64,000 bases of DNA from Emydura subglobosa (lineage: Eukaryota > Chordata > Testudines > Chelidae). The position numbers and the translations under genes are program-made. Position 1 is the first letter of the stretch; every line of letters starts with the position of its first letter. The DNA is taken from contig ML679956.1 in the NCBI GenBank assembly GCA_007922225.1, positions 19,069,049-19,133,048 of the forward strand, given 5' to 3'. The notes beneath the pieces are model-generated. The model saw nothing but the letters and a program-made list of their open reading frames with translations, had not been told where the DNA came from and did no database searches. Below, piece by piece: positions 12,873 to 26,299 of this stretch.

Positions 12873-13701
12873 TAAGCCAAAGCTGGCGCTAGTGGAATCT
12901 CCTCAGATTCCTCCAATGGGAGATTCACTGGAGCAATTTTTTCGTGCTCAGTACTAAGCCAGATTCCAAGTGTGGTATCCTGCCAGAGTGGGTCTCAACA
13001 CCTACTTGAGGAAGTAGAGTGGGGAGAGTGCGGAGACTACCTGGAGGGATGGGAATACCCCCAAGGGTTCCAAAATGGCAATTGGTAAGGCCGCAAACCC
13101 CAATTTCTTCCAAGTCATGGATCTCTACTGGCCAGCCACAACAGAGCCTCTGGTAGGTACCAGGGAGTGTAGACACTTGGTGGGGAATAATGACATGACT
13201 GTGATACGTATGAGCTGACCTCTGAGTCTGAGAATGAATCAATTTTTTTCAACCAAAGAGAGGCTCTTCTTGTAGGTGCCAGAGATTGGTATCAGAAGCC
13301 TGGAAAAGACAGCACTGGGGAGATCCCTTTGAATGGTACCGTACAATAAGGCATTTGCATGTCCGGAGGTGCCCAATGAAGAGATGAAGTGGCCAGCAAA
13401 CTTATACTACCAGCCAATGATAATGGGCAAGAAGATTCTTGGATTGCTGGTGAAACTGGTGTTGAGAGACAGAGCAGATAACATGTCACAGCATAAGCTT
13501 CTGGAGTTGATGACTACGGGATAGAGTCTTGCTGTTGAGTTAACAAGGATAGCACTGCTGAACTAGATAGCATTGCTTCAGGGTCCAGTCTCAGTGCGGG
13601 TGGGGCTGGCATTGGAGTCAGTGGTCTCACCTGAGTAGATGATTGCCTCAGTGTTGAGTGCACTTTACTATCTTTCTCAGCATGCTTGCCAGACTTTGGT
13701 G
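12873..13701 (-). pseudogene. DIRS copy A gag, N-terminal and central part
   Basis: Beyond the CR1, minus-strand sequence resumes a Ser/Pro/Thr-rich protein typical of the disordered centre of DIRS gag. It is readable as several short frames with Leu-Glu-Glu-Ser-Glu-Glu near the CR1 edge and Pro-Met-Pro-Ala-Pro-Pro-Ala-Leu-Arg near 13600, separated by stops and shifts. The zinc-knuckle-like N terminus seen in copy B is not found before the hAT element at 13702. Similarity is weak because this region is low in conserved motifs. Confidence 0.55.
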
Positions 13702-14490
13702 CTAGGCCGGATTTAGGGGCAGTCAACCCAGGTGACTGTCTGGGGTGCCAGACTCGGGGGACATCAGGATTGGGGTGCTATTTTTGTTGCTAGTGAGAAA
13801 AGGGAAAATAGAATGTTTGAAGTAAAATATATCAGGTATTCCGTAAGTGGATTCATTTTTCACTAACCTCCTAGAATGTTCTGGATCTTTGTAGAATCTC
13901 ATGGAACCTTCCTGACTTTCTGAGAAATACATTTTCCTCAAACCTCCTAGAACAGGGGTTCTCAAACTTTTTTTTTGCTGGGACCCCCTTTGAAAATATT
14001 TCAGGGTGTGATGGCTCCCCACCCCACCCCAGCCCATGCCATGCCACCCTTATCGGCACGCGCAGGGGCTAAGTTGACCAAATGTGTGTGAAGTGTGAAA
14101 TATTAGGATAAGAGGTAGGGGATAATAGGCACCTATATAAGAGAAATATCAGGACTGTCCCTATGAAATCGGGATATCTGGTACCCTGGCAGGGGCTGAC
14201 AGCTCATAACACCTCCCATAATAACCTTGCGACCCCATGAGAGGTCACAACCCCGAATGTGAGAACCCATCCTAGAATGTTGTCAGTCATGCCCTCATGG
14301 GTATATACGGGGCAGGGTGTCGCCAGTCAGTCAGTGAGATATAAGAATGAAGTGAAGTGAAGTGAAGTGAGAGACCAGCTGTGGTATTGTGAACCTTGTT
14401 TTATTGTGTAATTGTGAAAGCATATGTGGGTGGAGGGGATGCTGAAGACACTCCTTGCCTGTGGCACCATTTGGTCTAGGGTTGGCCCTG
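13702..14490 (+). mobile_element. hAT MITE copy 1, interrupted by a second hAT
   Basis: This is a non-autonomous DNA transposon, the same family as 44331-44793 in opposite orientation. The copies align along their length: 'ggatttaggggcag' near one end, 'cactaacctcctagaatgtt' in the middle, 'aaccttgttttattgtgtaa', and 'ggtctaggg..ggccctg' at the other end. Removing the inserted 317-bp element plus one 8-bp duplication leaves 464 bp, against 463 bp for copy 2. Termini resemble CAGGGCC in inverted orientation. Unlike copy 2, I do not see a clean 8-bp duplication outside it. A short (AGTGA)n expansion lies at 14348-14371. Confidence 0.85.
13953..14269 (+). mobile_element. hAT MITE nested in MITE copy 1, 8-bp target duplication
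   Basis: This starts 'caggggttctcaaactt' and ends 'gtgagaaccca', imperfect terminal inverted repeats of the CAGNGGTTCTCAA type common in hAT elements. It is flanked by the 8-bp direct repeat TCCTAGAA (13945-13952 and 14270-14277), the target duplication size of hAT transposases. The related MITE at 44331-44793 carries a single TCCTAGAA at the equivalent spot (44551-44558, reverse strand), giving an internal empty-site control. It is non-coding. Confidence 0.88.
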
Positions 14491-17940
<3,450 letters not shown>

Positions 17941-18140
17941 CTAGAAAAGACAGTGTCTAAGTATAAAGGTGTTTAAAACCAACAATTCCAGTATTATTAA
18001 TGATTATAAAGTAGTTGCAAGATTGTACCAGTTAAAGAAATTCTGCTTTCCTGAGGCCAGTGTAACTTTATTGAGTGATACTACTATGCCGCGTTCAATT
18101 AAAAGTTGTTTACGTTTTAAGATATTTACTATAGTACAAA

Positions 18141-21100
18141 TTCTGCACCTTTCTCTCTGGCTGGTAACAGAATTGCTTTGATGCCAGTGTGCAAGGTCGA
18201 GACATGATTCCAAAGATACATCTGGAGTCTCCTGGCCTCCCTTATCTCTGCACAGGGGCCACAGAGACAGAGCCCATTCTAACCACTGATCTGGAGTCAT
18301 CGTCAAGTAGTGACTCTACAATCACTTCCATTTTTGAGAGGAGTTGGTGGAAGGATTCCTCCCACATACCATACCATCTGCCTAGCACCTGGCCCAGCTG
18401 ATTGGGCTGGGTGTTGGACAGCTTAATGACTGGTAGAAAAACTTGACATGAAAGGTCCTGGAGCTAGGTAGGCAAATTCTTTAGGAGAGGCTGACATAAT
18501 AACCTTATTTACATCTCTAAATTTAAAATAACAAATGAACCAATGGAATTGCTTCTCTATATTGTTTCCTTTGTTTTTATATTCTAATTATTTGGTTGTT
18601 TGTACCCATTCTAGTTCACACCTAATGAACCGATACTGAACCCCCCTGAAGGGTAGCCTGCCTTTCCTTCTTCTGTATTGGAGTAATATATGTACCTATT
18701 CTGAAGTGTGAACTGAAAATGTAGGCCTTTTATTTTTGAATAATTTCAGCTGCAAAAGAAAAGTGTGTAGTTATTGGATAGAAAGGAACTATGTAAAAAA
18801 ATGACATCTTGGTGTTCCTTATTTATTCTCCATCAGCAATTTGTTTCCCTATCGGATTTACTCAGATGACAAGTCAAAACAAGATTTTTATAATGACTTG
18901 CTCAACATGGTAGCTAAAATCAAGAAGCTTCATTTATGTGGAATGTCTCACCAGCAACAATAACTTTCTGGAGTCTAAATTAAGTCAAGAAATGGGTTGA
19001 TTATTTTTGAGACGCTACTGACAACAGTAAAAACTTGATGACGGTCCTGAATCTACTCTTATTTTAGGCAAGAAGAAAATTTCTGTTAACTTCAATAGGA
19101 TCCAAATGGAAACATTTGTCAGTAAGTAAATGATGAAAATATGTGCAATAGCATACTGCTATTTTAATCACGTAAATGAAAACATAATTCTTTAACTGGT
19201 TGAACGCTTCTTCAATCCCTTTACCTCAGTCTTTGAAATAAGTTGATAAGAGAAAGGAGTGATAAGGCAGTAGCTTTCTCTTGGTAAAGCATTGGAGGCA
19301 ATGAAAAATATTTCTTCCTCATAACTACTCTTTTACAGAGATCTAAAAAGGCAATATTTGGATCCCTGATTGCATGAGTCAGTAAATTATGTAACAAAGA
19401 ATCAACGATAACAGGTTTAACTGCTTTTCACTACATTTATGCCTAAGGTTATTGTGAAACCAGAGGCTGATAGAGCAGTTTGCTAGTCTATACTGCACAT
19501 ATCTATGCTTTTCTATGAAGCTGTGCTTTCAATTAATCTTTTTCAGCCTGGCTTATCTAAGTGCTTTCTTTGATACCTTTACAACCATTTAAAAATATTC
19601 CTGCATCTTGCTGGCAAAAGGAGTTCAGCCCAGTAAGTTACTACAGCAAGAAGATCTATCTGGGAGGAAGGCACCAAGTCATGATTCTGGCTATATATCA
19701 GTGGAAAAACCCTCTGCTATAAGGATATTCTCTGAAGGCTGGTTCTATCCCCTTTATATCTCCAGAATGGTATAAATAAGCCACAATTAAGGAGAAAATT
19801 GGAAATATTATTTTCCTCCCCTAAGAGACTGGCCTGACTCTGTAGCCAGCCAACTCCATTGCAGCCAACTTGGGAAACTAACTGCAGTTGAAAATTCCTA
19901 GAAAGTATAAATCAGACAGAAGCATCTCATTCCCTCAGATACAGACTCCTATGTATCTGATGTTGTATTTGTCACACACAAGCTGATGTTTTGCAGGGCT
20001 ATCTCCACCTATTGTGAGGGGAAAAAAAGTCAACTAATGATACTTCTCCAAGTGTATTATATTTTCTACAATATGGGTAGATTTTTCACATGATGCCATC
20101 TAAATGTGTCCTATAAAGGATGAAGTCTAATATTTCCACTTATTCCTTAATGTAAAAGCCTAAATACACCTCTACTAACAGTCAAAGGTTTGTGGGTATA
20201 TGCAGGAAGTTATCAAACAAATGAACGACAGATGAGTAATTTCCATTTCCCCAGAGACGTGTGTCCTTTATGGACTCATTTTCTTTGATGCTGTAGTGCA
20301 TACAGAATATCACATTTTCATTGGGTATATGTGCAAGTCAGGGAAATAGGACAATTTTCCAAAAACAATAAAAATACCGTAGGAGGGTTTTAAAGGTAAC
20401 CTGTAAGGAATTTAAATGAATTCAAACAATTTTGGCAATAAATAATAATAATGATAAATACATTTCTCTAGTGCTCCACACTAAAGTTAGTTGCGCTCTA
20501 TAAACAGAATAAAAACAAAAGTCTAACCTCATTAAATGGAAACAAATCAGGTTAGTTTTAAATAAGGGAAAGGAAGGGATTGAAAAGAAAGGAAATATGT
20601 ACAGACTGAGCCACGTGGAGTCATTGGGTGGGGAGGAAAGCTTTAGTACAATTTGAAAAAGCCAGGTCGGACAAAGAAAGACATGTGGGGACTGTTTTCC
20701 ATATTGAAAGGCCTTCCACAGCAAAGATGCAATGCCCACTTCACACATCCTAAGCAGCAGGAGTCATGCGGGTGAGCTCAGAGAGTTAACTGCACAATAC
20801 TCAAGGAGAAGATTTCAAATGTTGCCAGTGCTGACACCATGACGAGCTTCAAAAACCAATCAGCAATATGTGCTGAATGTCCTCAAAAGCCCCAATTAGC
20901 TTAGCTAATTAGCTAACGTTTGGATTTTTTTTATGTCAAAATATCTAACCCTTCCACTCCAAATGATGCTTCCACCTGCACTATATTGGTAATGTCACCG
21001 AAGTCATGGAACCTGAATAGAGAATTGAGCTGGTCTATAGCATTTCAGGCATAGTCTGAAATGCTAGGGAGTCTAGACTTCAGGGGCCCAAACTTAATTC

Positions 21101-23344
21101 CTATGGCCCCCAATTCTTCAATGGGAGTTCTGCTTGAATAAAGACTTCAAGAGCACAGCCATGGGATGCCTGGAGTTGAGGTACCTGGGGAAAAGGTCAA
21201 AATGAAATCTGCACTTTGTGAGTCTCACTCTGGAGTTTAGGCAGCAGTAGCAATTCTGGTTTCAGCGTGTCAAACTTTGTCTATCCCAAAAGAGAAAATT
21301 GTGAAACAAGACCAAGCCAAAATTCTTTAGCTTTAGCCAGAACAACTACAGAACAGTTTACATTTAAAATCCCTACGTCCCTGTGTGATGCAATAACCCT
21401 TATGTTAATTAGTATCCTTAAATTCCTTATAGAGGGCAACTCAATTTAGTGTATATTATGCCTAGGACTAAGGCTGCATTTCTAAGACAGGGTAATCCAT
21501 CTCTGTTTTCTAACTACAAAATTGTAGCATACATAATAACAATTAATTAGGAAGAACAACAGCTGAGATACTTAATGGAATACCACGTAAAGTGCACAAT
21601 AAATGACTGACCATATGATGCTCATTGTTAAAGCAGACTATACCAATGTTCACCTAGAAAAGAACTTTATTTGATTTTTGCAAAAATTTCAAATAATCTA
21701 ATTTAATAGGTATATAGATTTACTGCATAAAGGGAAAACACAAACCATCTGCATTGGAAGGAAGTATTTCCTTATAACTATTTTATTTGAAGTACAATGC
21801 ACATTTTATTTATCAGATGGGAAACTAATTAACTGTTAAGAAACCTGAGGCCCAAACCATTCTGCGGTTTCTGTAGGGCTTCTATCTTTCAGTTTTGAAA
21901 GAAAGAAAGAAAAAAAAAAAGAAAGAAAGAAATCAGTGTTCATCCAATAACCACTATGTAACTACCAATATGTAAAGGCTTGTTTATACGCTGGGGTAAT
22001 GCAGACTCCGGACAGATGTGCACAATGATGTATTGCTCATTAATTGGTACATGTTGGAGCACACTAAATGTTCTCTAGTGTACTAAGATAGTGCTGTTTG
22101 AAACAGCAACATATTAAAGAGCATTGGGGAACACTGCAAGGAGATTACCCATTACAGTATATACTATAGTCCTGAATAATGTACATGCATTACTCATTAC
22201 AGTATATACAGAGAGAAAGTCCTGAACCCACCCAATTTTTGGACATCTACATAAAACTCAAATTGCTAAAAAAACAAAAAACCAACCCTCAAAATGAAAT
22301 TAATAAACCCTGAAAAACAGAAGCCCTAGATTTCCGTAACAAAATGCACAGTGCTTAACATGGCTTGTTAGAAGTGATAACGATTCAGTGGAGAGTATAA
22401 CAGTGTTCATGTGGATTACCTTTTAATGGTGTCCAAAATGAAACAATGTCTAATTATGATAATGATACAGTATATTAACAGTAATTATGAAGCTGGCTAA
22501 CTGCCCACTCCACCTCAGTGGAAAGAGCATTAGAGGCAAATGAAATATCATTTGAAATAAACAAAGGAAAGCTAAGCATATAGGTACCATATAAATATTT
22601 TCAATTGACATGCAGAGTTGATAGGTCTAAAAATTCTAATGTTAATCCTTGATGTAACTACAATAAAGAGCGAGTCAAGAAGTTCTAAGAAGCTGTGTAA
22701 AGAAGTACTTTGAAAATAATGGAAAGAACAGGAGGAGAAGAAAGAAAAAGGCATCATGTCCAGGTAAGACAGCTTCAGGATGCAGAGCAATACTGAGGGA
22801 TGCAGAGTCAAAAGCTTTCTCAGCTAAAGACAGACAATACAAGTTTCTGCAAAATGACTTCATTCCTGACCTTACTTTGTGTAATTGCTGAATTTAAAAA
22901 AAGCAGTGTGCCTGCCCAAATGAAAGGTGAAAAACAAATTTGAGAGATGTATTGGTTGTTATTTAAGCATTTTAAAAGATTTTTCTGTGGATAGCTTTTT
23001 GACTAATTTAATCCCACAGACCAGCCATGGTTTGTCAAAATATTGCCTAAATGTAGCCTACCCATCTTTCCTTTTTGGATACTGCCAAAATACCCTTTCA
23101 TGATAAGCTAAAGAAACCCACCTATTCTGACAGAAATGTAGCCCACCACACACCTCAGTGTGTCCTTTCCAATATATTTAATTTTTTTTTAAACAGTGTG
23201 CCATTTTTATGCAATATGACTGAATTTAACTGGCCTATAAACTGCTGGACAACCAGTAAACATTAGAAGGTTTCTTTCCCAAAGAGAAATTTAGTGGGTA
23301 CCACCCAACCTTTTGAGCTACAGAGAATTTCCTTCAAGACACTA
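18141..23344. other. Intronic stretch, little recognised
   Basis: Just upstream of the active-site exon on the minus strand is a 100-codon open frame (18306-18004) without family resemblance; I treat it as chance. A (GAAA)n tract lies at 21897-21932 and a short hairpin at 21038-21066. Near 21976 'aggcttgtttatacgctggg' resembles one end of a turtle MITE, but I could not find the partner end. Nothing else supported. Confidence 0.5.
21897..21932. repeat. (GAAA)n / poly-A microsatellite
   Basis: GAAA units on both sides of an 11-base A run. Confidence 0.9.
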
Positions 23345-23640
23345 GGGCCCTGTCTACACTTACCTGTAAGATTTGATGGCAGTTGACGGGAGTTACGCAA
23401 AAGACACAAAAAACTTGCGTAACTCCCGTCGACTGCTGAGCTTCTCTTCTGCGCTCCATCTGCACTGCGCTGTGCCGACGGGAACAGCGTTCCTGTCAAA
23501 GCAGCATTACGCTACTTGTGTAGCTGGTCTTAGTATGTCGATTTCTGGATCGACTAAGCGGGTCTGCACTGACCGCTCAGTCGATCCTGAGAAATCGAAC
23601 TGACGGCGGCGAATTTGCCGCTGTCAGTGTAGCTGTAGCC
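23345..23640. mobile_element. MITE with strong internal hairpins
   Basis: About 296 bp, more GC-rich than its surroundings. The ends carry 'gggccctgtctacact' and, inverted, 'agtgtagctgtagcc', the CTACACT-type termini shared by several turtle DNA-transposon families. Inside are two inverted repeats: 23379-23400 with 23415-23436 (22 bp, one mismatch, 14-base loop), and a longer imperfect one from about 23538 to 23599 built on 'tcgatttctggatcgact'. No coding capacity. Superfamily is not certain; Harbinger-like is my guess from the end motif. Confidence 0.7.
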
Positions 23641-23998
23641 TTGGTAACCTCAACTTACATTTTCAAGAGCTTAAGGCACTGTGTGTGTGTGCTTGGGGAG
23701 AAGGGAGGACAGTGGTGGTGGTGGGAATATCTAAGTCTGAAAGAGGGGAAATGGCAAGAGATCATTTTGTAGACGTGCCCTGAGTTTTGGATGAGAACAT
23801 TATAATCAAATATAAATACATAAACAAATAAATAAATGGAAGCTTCTGGCCCAATTTGGCATACTGAAAATACAGTGGTAAGGAATGATATTTAACAGAC
23901 TCAGAAGAATTAGCAGGTATTTGGAGTCCCAGAAAACCACAAAGGTTCACAATGCCACTTTATATCAAACGTGACTTTTGCATGTACTGATAAAAAAT

Positions 23999-24345
23999 GG
24001 TTACTAACCTTTCGTAACTGTTGTTCTTCGAGATGTGTTGCTCACATCCATCCCATGTTAAATCTGTGTGCGCCCACCTGCATGGCTGCTAGAGATTTTT
24101 TGCCTTAACAGTATCTGTAGGGCTGGCTCTAGCGCCCCCTGTAGCCCCACACTCATGCAGTGGTATATGAGGTGACACCGGCACTGCGCTCCCTCGGTTC
24201 CTTCTTGCTGTCAACTCCAATGGTGGGGATAGAAGGTGTGTCATGGAATGATTATGAGCAACACATCTTGAAGAACAACAGTTACAAAATATTAGTAACC
24301 TTTTTTTCTTCTTCGAGTGTTTGCTCATGTCCATTCCATGTTAGG
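23999..24345. repeat. DIRS copy B 3' inverted terminal repeat plus internal complementary region
   Basis: From 23999 the sequence reads 'ggttactaacc', 'gtaactgttgttcttcgaga', 'tgtgttgctcaca', then the body of the repeat ('agagattttttgcctta', 'gcagtggtatatgaggt', 'gttccttcttgctg'). At 24254-24300 the outermost motifs return inverted ('gagcaacacatcttgaagaa', 'cagttac', 'tagtaacc'), followed at 24309-24345 by 'cttcttcgagtgtttgctca'. This doubling of the ends inside the 3' end is the internal complementary region expected of DIRS elements, used to circularise the cDNA. Confidence 0.82.
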
Positions 24346-24389
24346 TGACTCACAAGCAGTATCACTGGAGGTTGGCTTGAAATTCATGG

Positions 24390-25345
24390 ATGTGCCATCT
24401 GCAACACTGCTCTGCTGAAGCTGGTGTCATTCCGTGCCTGCTGCTGGGTGATAGCATAATGAGTCATGAAGGTATGGACAGAAGACCAGATAGAGGCTCA
24501 GCAGATATCTTGGATTGGCACCTGCACCAGGAAGGCTTTTGATGAGGCTTGCGCCCTCATAGAGTGGGATCTGGCGGAAGCATCTTTGCTCACTCATAGC
24601 AGAACTTAATGCAAGAGGTTATCTACCAGAAGAGTCTTTGGGAGGAGACCAGCAGGCCCTTCATCCTATCTGTTACTGCAACAAAGAGCTGGGATGACCT
24701 GCGGAAAGCCTTAGTCTTTTCGATGTAGAAGGCCAAGACTTGTTTAACATCTGGAATTATGAGGTTTCGGGAAAAATAGTGGTAGGAATATGTCCTGGTT
24801 ACTGTGGAATTGCAACACCATCTTTGGTAAGAAGGCTGGGTGGGGACCCAGCTGGACCTTGTCCTTACAGAACACCATGTAAAGTGATGAGGTGAGCGTC
24901 CTGATCTTGGAAACCTTTTGTGCTGAGGTAACTGTCACCTGGAGGGAGCAGGAGAGAGCAGGAAGCTAACGACTCAAAGCAGGGATCTGTGAATCTTGAT
25001 AGCACTAAATTCAGGTCCCAGAGTGGTACCAGATTCCCAGACCTAAGGGTAAAGCCTCTCCAGTCCTTTTAGGAACTGATCACCATATTATGGGGAAAAG
25101 ATTGATTTATCTTGAATCAGAAGATGGAAAGCTGAAATAGCAGTCAAGTGGACTTTCAGAGATGAAAGGGCTAAGCCTTGCTGCTTGAGGTTTAATAGAT
25201 AGTCCAATATGTCCTGAATTGAGATGTGGATGGGGGACAGGCTCCAGTCCGAGGCCCAACAGGAAAACCTCCTCCATTTGGCCAGGTATGTTGTTCTGAT
25301 GGAAGATTTTCTGCTGCCCATGAGGACCTGCTGAACTTGCAACAG
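24390..25345 (-). pseudogene. DIRS copy B tyrosine recombinase (broken)
   Basis: The N-terminal SAM-like domain is recognisable at 25342-25088: Tyr-Leu-Ala-Lys-Trp-Arg-Arg-Phe, then Ile-Leu-Asp-Tyr-Leu-Leu, then Leu-Lys-Val-His-Leu-Thr-Ala-Ile-Ser-Ala-Phe. The catalytic domain follows with many stops. Near its end, minus strand about 24600-24550, is Arg-Ser-His-Ser-Met-Arg, resembling the His-x-x-Arg catalytic motif, and about 90 bp later a Thr-His-Tyr-Ala segment where the nucleophilic tyrosine would lie. This enzyme type integrates the circular DNA intermediate. Motif assignments in the degraded C-terminal half are tentative. Confidence 0.75.
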
Positions 25346-25559
25346 GCAAGCTCACTCTTCTGTGCTCAGCCACACAGTAGCCACGCTGTCAAGTGAAGGG
25401 ACATCAGGTCTGGGTGCAACAACCGGCTATGGTCCCAGAAGAGGCAGTCTGGCTGAAGTTAAAGCTTCTACGGGGTGCTGCTGAGAACTCCAGCAACGTG
25501 CCAGAAGAAGAAAGGCTTTGGCTTGGGTAGAGTCGAGAACCACTCCTACAAATTCTATC

Positions 25560-26075
25560 TGTTAGACAGGAGACAGAATTGATTTCTGCTCATTTATGAG
25601 CAGGCCCAGCTCATGGCACGGACTCATACCATATTGAAGCTGCACTGGATCTGGGTTTGTGACTTGCCCTTGATGAGCCAGTAGCTGAGGTAGGGATAGG
25701 TATGTACCCCTTAATGCCTTAGATAAGCGGCTACCATCGCCATGCACTTTGTGAAAACCGTTGCAGTGGCTGAAAGGCCAAATGGTAGCACTGTAAATTG
25801 ATAATGGTGTTGGCCCACCACGAAAAGGAGGAATCTCCTGTGTTTGTGGAAAACTGAAATATGAAAATAAATGTCCTTTAAGTCGAGGGCAGCATACCAG
25901 TCACCTGGATCCAGAGAGGGTATGATGGAGGACAGGGAAACAATGCAGAACTTCAACTTCTTGAGATATTTGTTGAGGTGACGCAGGTCCAGGATGGCCC
26001 TGAAGCCTCCTTTGACCTTTGGAATAAGGAAGAATCGGAAATAGAATCCCTTTCCCTTCATATCTCAAGGGACTT
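25560..26075 (-). pseudogene. DIRS copy B reverse transcriptase (catalytic box lost)
   Basis: Minus-strand translation gives Phe-Phe-Leu-Ile-Pro-Lys, then Ile-Leu-Asp-Leu-Arg-His-Leu-Asn, Ala-Leu-Asp-Leu-Lys-Asp-Ile-Tyr-Phe-His-Ile (first catalytic Asp region), and Phe-Thr-Val-Leu-Pro-Phe-Gly-Leu-Ser-Ala, all typical of DIRS/LTR-type reverse transcriptase. After Ala-Ala-Tyr-Leu-Arg-His there is an in-frame TAA. Where Tyr-Leu-Asp-Asp-Trp-Leu would be expected the sequence encodes Tyr-Leu-Ser-Tyr-Trp-Leu (Tyr-Leu-Ser-Tyr codons at 25681-25692). Both metal-binding aspartates are therefore gone. The RNase H domain that should follow is largely deleted: recombinase sequence begins only about 200 bp downstream. 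Confidence 0.86.
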
Positions 26076-26299
26076 CCTCCACAGCCCCTACTGGCAGAAG
26101 GGTTTCTACCTCCTGAACGAGAAGTTGCTCATGAGAAGGGTCCCTGTAGAGGGATGGGGAAGTGGGGTATTGAGGAAAACTGCAGGGTGTAGCCAGTTTA
26201 TATAGTGTTGAGGACTTAACTGTCCGATGTTATCGGGGTCCATGCAGAACAGAAGGAAAACAGGCTGTTAAGTAACAGATGGAGAAATGGATCATATGG

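Larger units (their letters stand above)
9340..13701 (-). mobile_element. DIRS-type retrotransposon copy A, degraded, split by CR1
   Basis: This is a tyrosine-recombinase (DIRS) retrotransposon remnant in minus orientation, homologous throughout to the better copy at 24.0-29.1 kb. At 9400-9540 are the terminal motifs shared with 24245-24360: 'aagaacaacagttac', 'ggttagtaacc', 'ttcttctttgagtg', 'cacaagcag'. Upstream on the minus strand follow recombinase-derived sequence (about 9560-10070) and gag-derived sequence (10125-11015 and 12873-13700). The reverse transcriptase and RNase H section expected between recombinase and gag is missing, so there is a large internal deletion near 10070-10125. 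A CR1 interrupts gag at about 11016-12872. The 5' inverted terminal repeat was not found; a hAT MITE begins at 13702. Confidence 0.8.

Noticed and set aside
18004..18306. A 100-codon minus-strand frame directly upstream of the active-site exon, considered as an alternative UBE2E2 exon
   Set aside because: UBE2E2 protein is continuous across 36139 to 17940 with matching phases, and the frame has no UBC similarity.
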